Source: Pomphorhynchus laevis
Taxonomy: Eukaryota > Acanthocephala > Palaeacanthocephala > Echinorhynchida > Pomphorhynchidae
NCBI GenBank assembly: GCA_012934845.2
Contig: WNNJ02000860.1
Span: 1-64,000 of the forward strand
DNA length: 64,000 nt
Direction of reading: 5' to 3'
Shown here: piece after piece, positions 1-10,653 of the stretch
Numbering within the stretch: the first letter of the stretch is position 1
Layout of the letters: every line of letters begins with the position of its first letter
Translations under genes and position numbers: made by a program
The notes under the pieces: generated by a model
Told to the model about the DNA's origin: nothing
The model's database searches: none
The model's input: only the letters and a program-made list of their open reading frames with translations

Positions 1-175
1 TAATATTATATTTAATATTATAAATATTAATTTAATATTATATTATTAAATTAATAATAATATTATAATATTATATTTAATATTATAAATATTAATTTAA
101 TATTATATTATTAAATTAATAATAATATTATTATAATATTATATTTAATATTATAAATATTAATTTAATATTATG
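1..175. repeat. AT-only tandem repeat, about 65-68 nt unit
   Basis: The window opens inside a tandem repeat made only of A and T. The same phrase restarts at about 1, 66 and 134, giving units of 65-68 nt and about 2.6 copies in view. It runs off the left edge, so the array may be longer. No coding potential is visible. Confidence 0.8.
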
Positions 176-296
176 TTAATAGTGCACGTGTGCCTATGCT
201 AAATGGCACTATTTCTTCAAGCAAAGAAAAACGACTCGAATTTACAACATTGGATGAATCAAATCATTAGTTGATTAGTTTTTATACACTTTATTA

Positions 297-560
297 TAAA
301 TCAAATCAGCTAACTGAGTCTACGTATTTAATATAATTATAAAATAAACAAAATATAATAATGCTAAATTAAAATTTAATAATTAAATAATAAAATTAAT
401 AATTGTTATGAGATTTTTTATAATTTAAATCAATCAAATCAGCTAACTGAGTCTACGTATTTAATCTAATTGTAAAATAAACAAAACATAATAATACTAA
501 ATCAAAATTTAATAATTAAATAATTTTTTTTAATAATAACTTTATTGAAAAAGAAAAGTA
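297..560. repeat. Two partial copies of the PLE tail repeat (module R2)
   Basis: Two head-to-tail partial copies (about 297-425 and 426-525) of an AT-rich module that starts AATCAGCTAACTGAGTC and occurs more than ten times in the window. Full copies continue into the three-stem fold and then a Penelope-like RT read on the opposite strand, so these are probably detached 3' ends of that element. Position 560-980 holds nothing I can identify. Confidence 0.6.
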
Positions 561-982
561 AATTTTACAGAAATTAGGTTCCCGTAAACGGGCCTATAAA
601 TGAGATTTATTGTCAGGAAAGATTGGATGTCTTCTACTTGATCGCGGCATTCGCAGACATAGTGAAGAAGACAATTAGTCTTCGAGCACAGCGCAAAACT
701 CGCTGTGGTGGGTTGTCATAAGATTAATAGGTTTGGAACAGCTGGAACGTGGTGAGCGTAAGCATGCGGAAACTGATCGTGCGATTTCAAAACTGATGTC
801 TCGTTTCATCTTTATGGCTAGATCAGGATAAGAACGCGTTGACCGATGCGTCAGTTTTGAAGCCGTGGTTTTGATTAATCTTTCCGCTTCTATGCCCATT
901 CCTCCCGAAGTGGAGAAAATAAGAGGTATGAAAGACCCTCGTTCAACTAGCGCAATAATTAAATAATAGAATAAATAATAAT

Positions 983-1320
983 ATTTCTGAAGCTATTCAA
1001 TCTAATATTGTTATGCTTGCATGACTAAAAATGTTAAAAGAAATTGTCAGATCCAAATTAATAACAAAATCGAAACTTTGTGTTTTGAGATTAAATAAGT
1101 TGCACGAAGAAAAATATTTCAGTTATTGGATCCAATAGCTTACAATCAGCGGTCTGAGCGTCATTAGTAGCGAATCAAATCAGCTAACTGAGTCTACGTA
1201 TTTAATATAATTGTAAAATAAACAAAACATAATAATACTAAATCAAAATTTAATAATTAAATAATAAAATAAATAATTGTTATGAGATTTTTTATAATTT
1301 AAATCAAGTTAAAATAACTT
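983..1320. repeat. Composite repeat R1-R2 with LINE scrap in front
   Basis: About 35 nt of a LINE RT (reading [14 protein letters not shown] on the plus strand) are followed by a module of about 156 nt (R1, from CATGACTAAAAATG to CATTAGTAGC) and then by module R2. The same three-part order recurs near 27950-28230 and 43066-43420. R1 with R2, but with other sequence in front, lies at 3612-3910, 27689-27950 and 39271-39580. Confidence 0.75.
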
Positions 1321-1589
1321 GATTAGTAATTTACTGGAATTCATTGATTTATGGCAATCTGCATTTGATATAAAGATTAAGCAGACATATATTTGATTTT
1401 CCCCTCCTTTGATACAATACCGCAGATTCTCATACAGAGACTCAGAAGCATTCGTATAGATGAAATATGTATCTTTTGGATTACCGATTATTAATGGGTA
1501 ATTCAATAAATATTACCGATTATTTATCGGTAATCCGTTCAGGCTACGGGCTGAGTAGGTCATTTTAAATCCTCGTAATTAATTAGCTG

Positions 1590-2110
1590 GTGAATTTCTA
1601 TTTGTTCTCTTTATTAATAATATTCCTGAAGCTATTCAATAAAAATAGTAGGCTTATCGTCTTTATCTAACTGAGATAGGATGGCATTTTTGAATTGTTA
1701 TGCTCGCAGATGATGCAAAGATTTGGCGTGATATTGTTAGTACAGATAATGTTAATGTTTTGGCGTCGGATATAAATACCTTATTGAGATGGTCAAGACA
1801 AATTTTCTTTATTAATCCAGCGAAGTAGGCACATCACAATTGGACTATATGTTTCATCTTCATATGATATGGACTCAGTAAACATACCAAATGTATCAAA
1901 ATACATAGATCTTGGAGTGATAGTTTCGTCGAATTTGATGTCTGCGGTTAATACTAGGATAGTTTGTCATCGATCATTCGTATTAATGATGTTGTTTAGA
2001 AGACCAATCCAATTAATTAGTAGTGATTCCTTGAGCAATATATTTATGTGTTTTATTTTTCCATCCTCGAATACGGCTTTCCTGTTAGCTTTCAACAAAC
2101 ATTAACAGAA
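1590..2110 (+). mobile_element. LINE reverse transcriptase fragment (Jockey/CR1-type)
   Basis: The plus strand reads as the middle of a [19 protein letters not shown] is the block before the catalytic site, then MLADDAKIWRDIV carries the ADD catalytic box, followed by NTLLRWSRQIFFINPAK and the late block YIDLGVIVSSNLMSA. It is broken: about 55 nt of foreign sequence (about 1642-1696) separate PEAIQ from NIVMLADD, and there is a stop after INPAK. Both ends of the LINE are missing. Family placement rests on the FIN-x-IPE, ADD and LGV blocks only. Confidence 0.7.
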
Positions 2111-2259
2111 TCTTGCCAAATAGAATGAGTTTTGAGAGTGGGTTCACACAAAATAGTAGATTTATCGTCTTTATCTTACTGAGATAGGATGACATTTTTG
2201 AATTTTACATCATTAAGATATCGTAGAACAATTATAGATCTTACGATTAAATATTCTCC

Positions 2260-2298
2260 AAAGCCATTTACCGCAAAGTCATTGCGGTGAATGGCTTT
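2260..2298. repeat. Palindrome, 17-nt arms, 5-nt spacer
   Basis: Arms 2260-2276 and 2282-2298 are inverted copies with one mismatch around a 5-nt spacer. One of many short-spacer palindromes in the window. Confidence 0.85.
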
Positions 2299-2342
2299 AG
2301 AGCAAAGGGACTTGAGAAACTTTTTTACTTAAGAAACTTTTT

Positions 2343-3110
2343 TACCTATTACGAGTGTCACTCAACGATCCCCACTTTTTCCAATCTCTTATCTTGATGC
2401 CTCCATTATAATCTACAAAAATTTAAACGCGATCAGCATCTTGTGGTATACGCTGATGATACCACATCCCTGTTCTCTGGACGCAGGTGCCAAAATGTAG
2501 TCTCTGATATCAGCCGTTTCTTTTTAAGATTAAAAGACCAGCTACCCATATCCAATCTAATTCTCAACTTCTTAAAATCGCAGGTGGCTGTCTTTCATGG
2601 CGCTCCTTCTAATAAAAGAAGCTTAAGAGATTAGCACTCTCAGTACTTTCCTCCAGTTTGCAGCCTCAACCACTCCCTACCTTCACAAGTCGAGTAAAAT
2701 TCCTGGGTTTACTATTACGGTGAACTGGTCAGCGAAAGCAGACCTGGATATACTCAAACATATCCTGAAGAAGGCTAGGTTGGCCCTGAAACAGGCTAAG
2801 CATCTGTCATTTAATGGGAAAACCCAAGTGCGCCTCTGGGGTACTTGGGCTATCTCGAGTTAGTCTTTTTTCATAGGACGTTTCCCAGAGCAAAGAGTAA
2901 GATTTCTCAAGCTCCTCATATCGCGATTACCGAGCATAGTACGCCTCAATTACATTCTTCGGAGTGAGAGAACCCAGGTGGTTTAGTCGAAGAGCGGCGT
3001 GTTGGATTGGCTGGAAGACTCTGATCCCTGTGGACCTAAGGCCGTGACACAATGAAGGCTACATTTACGACCGGGCTTACTTTGTTTTCTTTTCCTGTAT
3101 GTTTTTCTTT
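2343..3110 (+). mobile_element. LINE RT 3' part, copy A of a recent duplicate
   Basis: The plus strand reads [14 protein letters not shown], an intact YADD catalytic box, then a thumb-like stretch with [15 protein letters not shown] and [18 protein letters not shown]. Several stops make it a pseudogene. The stretch from about 2346 to 3900 is nearly identical to 38009-39560, where the RT extends further 5'. The block after the coding part (3110-3610) looks like its 3' untranslated region. It also recurs in part at 27548-27690. Confidence 0.75.
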
Positions 3111-3611
3111 TTAAAACTTTTTAGTGATTATATAGTCATTAACAGAATTCTTATTAAATGGTTCATTTAAAAGTTATTATCAATTGAATATATAACTAAT
3201 CAACATTTAAACAACGGAAAAAACTTATTAAATACAATTTTTTACTAAATTAACTAAAGTACCAACATCCAATAAATGACCTAAACTTTACAGGATAATA
3301 TTAAACCACCATAAATCCGAAAAAATTAACAAAAACGATTACATAGGTGTTAGATATAGCAACGCTAACCCGAACTTCATGTTGCAAAAATACACAAACA
3401 AGCTCAGCAAATGCGACTTATAATGCGACTCAGCTACATATTCTTCATTTAATTATTCAAATACATTTACAAACTATTGGTCAATATCGGGAAATCAATA
3501 AGCACAGTAGAAAACTAAATAAATTTTATAGATTATCCGGATAAATACACCGGGATAATTCTCAAATGTATAATTGAGACGAAAACATTTTACAAGTTAG
3601 TAACACAAAGT

Positions 3612-3910
3612 TGCATGACTAAAAATGTTAAAAGAAATTGTCAGATCCAAATTAATAACAAAATCGAAACTTTGTGTTTTGAGATTAAATAAGTTGCACG
3701 AAGAAAAATATTTCAGTTATTGGATCCAATAGCTTACAATCAGCGGTCTGAGCGTCATTAGTAGCGAATCAAATCAGCAAACTGAGTCTACGTATTTAAT
3801 ATAATTATAAAATAAACAAAACATAATAATACTAAATCAAAATTTAATAATTAAATAATAGAATAAATAATTGTTTTAAGATTTTTTATAATTTAAATCA
3901 AGTTAAAATA
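3612..3910. repeat. Composite repeat R1-R2
   Basis: Complete copy of the R1 module followed by R2. It lies directly behind the 3' part of the LINE copy A and matches 39271-39580 almost base for base, so LINE tail and R1-R2 were duplicated together. Confidence 0.75.
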
Positions 3911-3939
3911 AAAAAATTGAAATTTGAAATAAAAGTCAT

Positions 3940-5110
3940 TTTTATAAATTTACTAATAAATTACAGACGTTATATCATAATAAGGATTAGAGGTCATCAG
4001 GAGGAACTGCTATGTTTTCAGGTTTCGTCCCTAATCCTTGACACAACATAGCAGCCTAGCCAATTACATGATAATGACGTATTTCCTCTGATTAAATTTG
4101 ATTAAATTTAAATTTATTCTACTATTTATTTTACTATTTTCTGAGTTATTACTAATTTATTTTACTATTTTCTGTTTGATGTTATTTTTAAAGTAACCTT
4201 GTTTAAAATATGTATCTATTAAATTATTTAGATGATTTTAAAGAAAACCAATATCGTTACAAATTGTTGCAATTCTTAAAATTTCATTATTTAATGTATT
4301 ATATTTTATATTATATGGTATGCATGAATGTTCATGCAAAAATATGTTTCTTGTAAATTTAAATATGTCATCTTTACGATATAAATTAATAGTAGTTCTT
4401 AGTTAATGTTAATTTAATGTTCATATCTAGATATACACCTTCTTTATCGTTAATATTGGTTTTATTTAGAATAAGGCTACCTGGATAAATTTGTTCGCTT
4501 ATTGGATAACAATTATTAGAGTTATATACACATATATCAGCAATATATCGAAACATATTTCATATCTTTATATAATTTAGATTTATTTTTTAAACATTTA
4601 TGAACAAATTCATATTCTATAAAGCTTAAAAATAAGTCAGCTATAATTGGGTTACAATTACCTCCATTGGAACACCTTTTACTTGTCTAAATATAGATGT
4701 CCCTACTTTTAAATAATTTTGATTTATCAAAATATTTAAGGATTCTATTAATTCAATTTTATCCATATGTTTATATTTACTTGATGGTTTAATTTTTGTT
4801 AGATATGGGTTATAGTTATTAAAACATATATATGTATATCGTTTTTGGAATATAAGATTAATTAATTTTTCTAACGCTTCTTTAAATCTAGATTTGTATA
4901 AAGCGTACTAAAATATGTACGCTTTATATGTATTTCAGAATATGATTCATATTCTGAAATCTTTTGTGTGTTCTAAAAATTCTTTTGTAGAATTAATACT
5001 GAAATAGTGTTTTATACCAGTATTAATTTCGATTATCCTACAATATTTTTTGAAGTACTTCAATATTTTTTAATTACTTTAAGTATTTTATTCATATAGA
5101 CAGAAAGTGG
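3940..5110 (-). mobile_element. Penelope-like element, degenerate copy
   Basis: Read on the minus strand this is the same retroelement as at 43440-46230. The RT start region with the hairpin-rich upstream part is near 4900-5100, the RT core near 4600-4900, the thumb near 4200-4460, and the three-stem fold tail at about 3981-4095. The copy is broken by many changes and truncated at its 5' end. Two perfect palindromes (4897-4928 and 4933-4959) are inserted in it compared with the 44.4-kb copy. Confidence 0.7.
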
Positions 5111-5600
5111 TTTTATTGTATGTTATTTATTGTAAGTAGTTAATTAAGTAGCCAACTACATACATCATTTGTATGTATTTGGCCCCTTTGCTATGTTGGG
5201 TGGAGGAGTTAGGGGCCCAACATTGGATGAAAGTTTGACACATTTGCCATGTCACTTCTCTTAAGCAGTGATAAACATAAAGTTTATTTCGAAACATCCG
5301 TAAGTACATTGTGATCTACATAATCAAATCAGCTAACTGAGTCTACGTATTAATATAATTGTAAAATAAACAAAACATAATAATGCTAAATCAAAATTTA
5401 ATAAATAATAAAATAAATAATTGTTATGAGATTTTTTATAATTTAAATCAAGTTAAAATAAAAAATTGAAATTTGAAATAAAAGTCATTTTTATAAATTG
5501 ACTAATAAATAACAGACGTTGTATCAGAATAAGGATTAGAGATCATCAGGAGGAACTGCTATGTTATCAGGTGTCGGCCCCTAATTAGTAATGTTAAGTA
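5111..5600. repeat. Unassigned 200 bases, then PLE tail repeat
   Basis: I recognise nothing in 5111-5310. From about 5322 an R2 module runs into the start of the three-stem fold (CAGGAGGAACTGCTATG near 5550), but the copy stops soon after at about 5590. This is a solo tail fragment of the Penelope-like family. Confidence 0.6.
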
Positions 5601-5756
5601 ATTAAAATTTTAATTTAAGTAATTAGTTACTTAAATAGCCATTTAAAATTTAAATATCGAAAATATTTTTTGATAATAATATTATTTAATAATAATATAT
5701 TTTTTTTAATATTTTTTATCAGAAAGGAAAATATTACAAAAATAATCAAAGTTAGT

Positions 5757-8735
5757 TTATGGAAAAGTCGCATCGGTTACTGCATTCTTCGTCGCGCCAT
5801 TGTATTGTCGTATTCGATTCAATCGTCTCCTCTGTCGCTCGGGCGCCATCAATTTCTGTTCGTTCTCTAGAGGACCGGAAATCTCGGATACAAAGCGACG
5901 TTGCTTGGCAAATCGTAAAACCAACGACGCTGTATAGATGATACATGAATTTGCCGTAGGAGGTGTAGGCATTCAATTGTAGGAAGGCAATACGCTGTAG
6001 GACTTCGCGCGCGTTTTCTGCTAGACCACTTGACATTGATACAGGAAGAGGAATGATGAAGCCCCGTTCAATTTTTTCTACCCTTTCGACATATTTTGTG
6101 ATATTTCTTTGTTCATTATATCTGTAAGCGCCTGCAGTTGTCAAAGAATACGATTCCGCAAGATGATTGAAGATCGTAATGTCTAATTTATTGAACGTTC
6201 GCTGGATTCGATTCTCGAACAAGCCATTGCAAACTACGTCGAGTCTTGCATTCATTTCTCTGGAAGTTAAAGGATTATCAAAATGAACAACATTATCTGA
6301 AACATACTTTAACACTGGTTCGACACCTACACCACGGCAGACATACGTTAATTCTTTCGTCAGAACGTCTCTGACAGCGTTATGGCGCGTAATTTGAAAC
6401 CCGATACGTTTACACGATACTAGGTGTGAGGCGGTAGCTTTATCGTTACAGACACAGAATTGAGGAAAATTCGGCGGATCCCAGTTGTATCTGACAGCAA
6501 TGCTGTCTGTAAACTTGGTGGGTGACAACGCGAAATGACCCTTTTCGACATGCATTGAAGATAGCCATGTCGAGGCACCGGGCATTTTTGAATGGGCCAG
6601 AGCTTGCTGCGTAGACTCAGGCAGATTGATCAGTGCATGCGTAATGCGATTACTAAGGGCGCACAGCTTCTCCTTTGCGATCGACATACTGATTTGTTGT
6701 TGATGGGCTCTTAATTGGCCGTCTTCTAAGCCTGTGCTATGTGAGTTGCACACACGTTGCGACGCCAGGTAATCCATCGTGTAGGTTGCAGTGGATCTTT
6801 CATTCCCAGGCCTCCTAAAGCTAACGGGCTGGTTAGTACAGTCTTCAGCGACTCGTTGATCTGTTTCTGAGTAAGTGCCGGAATGAGCCTATCCACTATA
6901 GCTGCATGAAGCAGATGTATTTTATTCTCACTAGTTGGTTGTTCTGAGTAGAAACGAGCATTTCCATTGAACAGGCTTGGTGAAACTAGTGTACGCCATG
7001 TGTGGATCTGACGGAAACACTTCGGTAAGCTTATTAGCCATCTTTACGGCGCCGTCAATCTTATGATTGACAAAGCATGAAATATAGTTATCGGTGCCGA
7101 TAGCAGAACCAAGTACATTGACATCATTATCACTGATTTTGACATTTGGAAAGACATCCGTAATTGAGCTTATCAGATTATGTAAGAGTAAAGTGGATTT
7201 AGACGGGTTGACGTAGTATCCGAATTCAGGGTCTATCTTCAGCAGAATATTCCATACATTTTCAAGAGATTGGGTGGTCCGATAAAATTTGCATCGTCTG
7301 CAAACCATCGTTGGCCGATCCCTTGACACCGTGTTGCAATTGTAGAATAAGTTGAACTGATGCCATAGCAAAGGCTGCCATCGAGAATGGATCGCCCTGC
7401 ATAATACCTTCTCGTGAATATATCGAATCGTCTTCAAGTACGAGTTGGGCGTCCACGGTGTAGATTTTTCGAAGGCCTGTGTGAAGGCTGGACAGATCCG
7501 AGCCATGTTTTTCTTTGCTACCCTTCGGATGAGCCTGTTGAATGCGTTGCTTGCATCTACGCATAGTAAAGCATTGTCTAGACGTGAAGCAAATTCCTTT
7601 CATAGTGAGTGAATGGCGAATTCGATCCCATTTCGTTGTGACGCACACTGTTGCAAAGTAACAGAAAATTTTTCTGTAGATCCGGTTTGACGTATTGAAG
7701 TATCGCACGGGAGATGATGCGGTGATCAACATTTGCCACTCAGATTGGTCGTAATCCATCTGATTTTTTTGGAATCGCTATTAGCCTGCACGCAACGGTG
7801 ATCGGGTAGGGCATCTTTCAACGTTTCCTTTAAAAGGGCAGTTTCATACATTTCTGTAGGGTGTAGGTGGAGCTCTTCCGATATTTCTTTGACTAAACGG
7901 TTTCCAGTTTTTACATCCGGCGACAGTGGTTTGCAAGATTCATTTTTTTATGACAATAACGTTGATGTAGACAACTTACCTTTAGTGACCAGTTTACAAT
8001 ATCTTTTTTCCAGTTTTGTTTCTTTCGCAGGTGCTGCATTTCAAATTGCTGGCGGGTATGTAAAGTCTCTACCTCTTCGAACAACGTCATTATTTCACCT
8101 TTTTTCCAGAGGGCGATTCGTCGTTCTAGGGTTTTTCGAATGGCGGTTACTTCTTGAGTCGATTGGGTATAGTATGCATTTCGCCAGTACAGTGGCTGCT
8201 TTTAATGGGTCAGATTTCATAGTATGGTTATCCTCAGCCGCACTCAGGTAAATTTTACACATTAGTTCAATAAACAATTTGCTGGTATTGCATTTTGGCA
8301 GTTCTAATGTCCTTGATGTCCAGTGAATCACGGTCTCATAAATCATTTCAATTTGATGATGTGCCGAGGCGGTCCTAAGAGTTTCCATATTAATACTAGT
8401 TGGCTGATTTACCAAAGTGCCGTGCGGACGCAGTTCTCCAATGATGTCGTCTAGAATGGCTCGGGTCGTTGTAAATGGCTGTAACGGATTCGTGAATGTC
8501 GCACAAGCATTAAGATCGTCGCATCCCGTAGATTCGTGTGTGAGTTCAGTACTGGCTGGTTTCCGCTTAAAGAGACAATTTGTCGCTCGACAGTTCATTC
8601 ATGATCGTCCGGCCTTTGCGCATTTGCATCCTCTACAAACAGCTGCTGGTCCATTACATTTGCAACATAGAGGCTGGTTTGGTGATTTTCCTCGCACTAT
8701 AATCGAACGATCGTTCGGATAATTGTATGTTATTA
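5757..8735 (-). mobile_element. LINE with restriction-like endonuclease, family 1, copy 1 (degenerate)
   Basis: Minus-strand LINE related to the copy at 39707-42750. From its 5' end: a Cys-rich segment (CCKCNGPAAVCRGCKCAK, about 8640-8690) and a conserved leader (8095-8598). The RT follows, with the [14 protein letters not shown] block at about 7370-7410, then FGYYVNPSKSTLLL and INVLGSAIG-like late blocks (7100-7220). A 341-residue open stretch (5752-6777) ends the element. That stretch holds a C-x-C-x7-H-x3-C finger (CVCNDKATASHLVSC), TRHNAVRD, ARLDVVCNGL and the closing IPLPVS..GLAENA segment, i.e. the C-terminal nuclease of R2/NeSL-type LINEs. The RT is in pieces in different frames, with stops and a lost catalytic region around 7290, so it is dead. 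It is older than copy 2. Confidence 0.8.
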
Positions 8736-9224
8736 GAATGTATGTTATTCTATTGTATATTGTTTATCTTGTAAGAATTTATTATAACCAAGACAATTTT
8801 TTAACGTAATGAAATATCATTAATAATATTAATAATAATATTCATTCATCAGAATAAAAAGTGCATTAGCTAATTAGTGAATAAATTAATTTGAAGAAAG
8901 CCAATATAATTACATTAAGATTACAATAAATTTTATTAAGATTTATTTTATTAATAAAATAAATCTATTTATTTTATTAATTTATTTATTTAAAAAATAA
9001 TAAAAATAATAATAATAATAATAAATAAATAAATTTATCAATTTATATATTTTATTTATTTTTTACTATTATTTATAGTATAATGCGCAATGATACACTT
9101 AATCACACTAGCAATAAGAAAGACGAAAATGTGAAGATGTAATAATAGAAAACTTAATGACTGACGTGTATCGATTTCTTAATATTTACGACATTTATAA
9201 AAAAGAACTGCTATGTTATTAATA
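8736..9224. other. Low-complexity AT-rich spacer
   Basis: Runs of TTTATT, AATAAT and AAATAA dominate 8810-9080. No gene or recognisable element is visible. A scrap of the PLE tail phrase (AAAGAACTGCTATGTTATT) is at about 9202-9220. Confidence 0.6.
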
Positions 9225-9368
9225 TTATCAATAATCAATCTTACTGATAATTAATCTTACTGATGATCAATCTTATCGCTGATTAATTTCATCGATGATT
9301 AATCTTATCGATGATCAATCTTATCGCTGATTAATTTCATCGATGATTAATCTTATCGATGATTACAT
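9225..9368. repeat. Tandem repeat, 48-nt unit built of 16-mers
   Basis: The phrase GATGATCAATCTTATCGCT starts at 9262 and again at 9310, a 48-nt period. Each unit is itself three variants of a 16-mer of the type GATGATTAATCTTATC. About two and a half to three higher-order units are present. Confidence 0.8.
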
Positions 9369-9419
9369 TGTATAATAATTATAATAATAGTATAATTTAC
9401 TATTATTTATAATATTATT

Positions 9420-9850
9420 GTAATGATTTATATAATTTGCTATTTTCTGTTTGATGGTATCTTTATAGTATCCTAGTTTAAAATATCCATCTATTTAATT
9501 ATTTAAAATTTTTTAACAAATTTTCCGGTTAAGATTTTATATTTATTCTTTATATTATTGTGTTGATTTATATATTTTACTATTTTCTGCTTGATGTTAT
9601 TTTTATAGTAACCTAGTTTAAAATATGTATCTATTAAATTATTTAAATGATTTTGAAGAAAGCCAATATCGTTACAAATTGTTGCAATTCTTAAAATTTC
9701 ATTATTTAATGTATTATATTTTATATTATATGGTATGCATGAATGCTCATGCAAAAATATGTTTCTTGTGAATTTAAATATGTCATCTTTACGATATAAA
9801 TTAATAGTAGTTTTAGTTAATGTTAATTTAATGTTCATATCTAGATATAT
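9420..9850 (-). mobile_element. Penelope-like RT, C-terminal fragment
   Basis: Read on the minus strand, an open stretch (9503-9838) starts MNIKLTLTKTTINLYRK and continues with [16 protein letters not shown], the block [17 protein letters not shown] and IDTYFKLGYYKNNIKQ. This is the thumb and end of a Penelope-like RT: the [12 protein letters not shown] block corresponds to the usual IPYG..LR..RIC. Only the last fifth of the protein is present, followed on its 3' side by another short scrap of the same region. Confidence 0.75.
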
Positions 9851-9889
9851 ACTTTCATAAAATATGCATCTATTAAATTATTTTAATGA

Positions 9890-10470
9890 TTTTGAAGAAA
9901 TCTTCCTCATCAGGAGGAAGTGATATGCTATCGGGTTTCGACCCCTAATTGCTCGACCAAACATAACGGCAGGACCAAACACGTTCTAGTGGATCTTATT
10001 CTAATACAAAGTATATTATTTATTATCTATCCATTAAAATTTGCCATTTAAGAGTTTAAATTTATTTTTCATAATATTTTGTTGATTAATAATATAATAT
10101 AATATAATATTATATTATATAATATAATAATATAATATAATTATATTATATTAATAATATAATATTTTACGATTTTCTGGAACCTATTTTACATTTTTTA
10201 TTTTTATAGTAACCTAGTTTAAAATATGTATCTATTAAAAATTTGCCACTTAAGAGTTTAAATTTATTCTTTATATTACTGTGTTGATTTATATATTTTA
10301 CTATTTTCTGTTTGATGTTATTTTTATAGTAACTCAGTTTAAAATATGCATCTATTAAATTATTTAAATGACATTGAAGAAAACCAATATCATTACATAT
10401 TGTTGCAATTCTTAAAATTTCATTATTTAATGTATTATATTTTATATTATTCTTAAAGATATAACTCCCG
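9890..10470 (-). mobile_element. Penelope-like tail and two RT end scraps
   Basis: 9895-9990 matches half of the three-stem fold (CATCAGGAGGAAGTGATATG). 10080-10160 is an AATAT-type run. 10170-10460 repeats the RT C-terminus ([18 protein letters not shown], then IDAYFKLSYYKNNIKQK) with one end block doubled. These are nested or tandem broken tails of the same family. Confidence 0.65.
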
Positions 10471-10653
10471 CTTATAAACAATTGTTTTAGAAGTTGACGA
10501 GCGAGGAAACATAATTTATTTAGTGAATTTTCGAATGCAACTGCATTCATCATCAGATCTACAAAATAGCAAATAACAATATACACGAAGTCAATAAGGG
10601 AAAATTAAATTTATAAAATAAAATAACAACATGCGTTGCGAAAGGCGTGTAAG

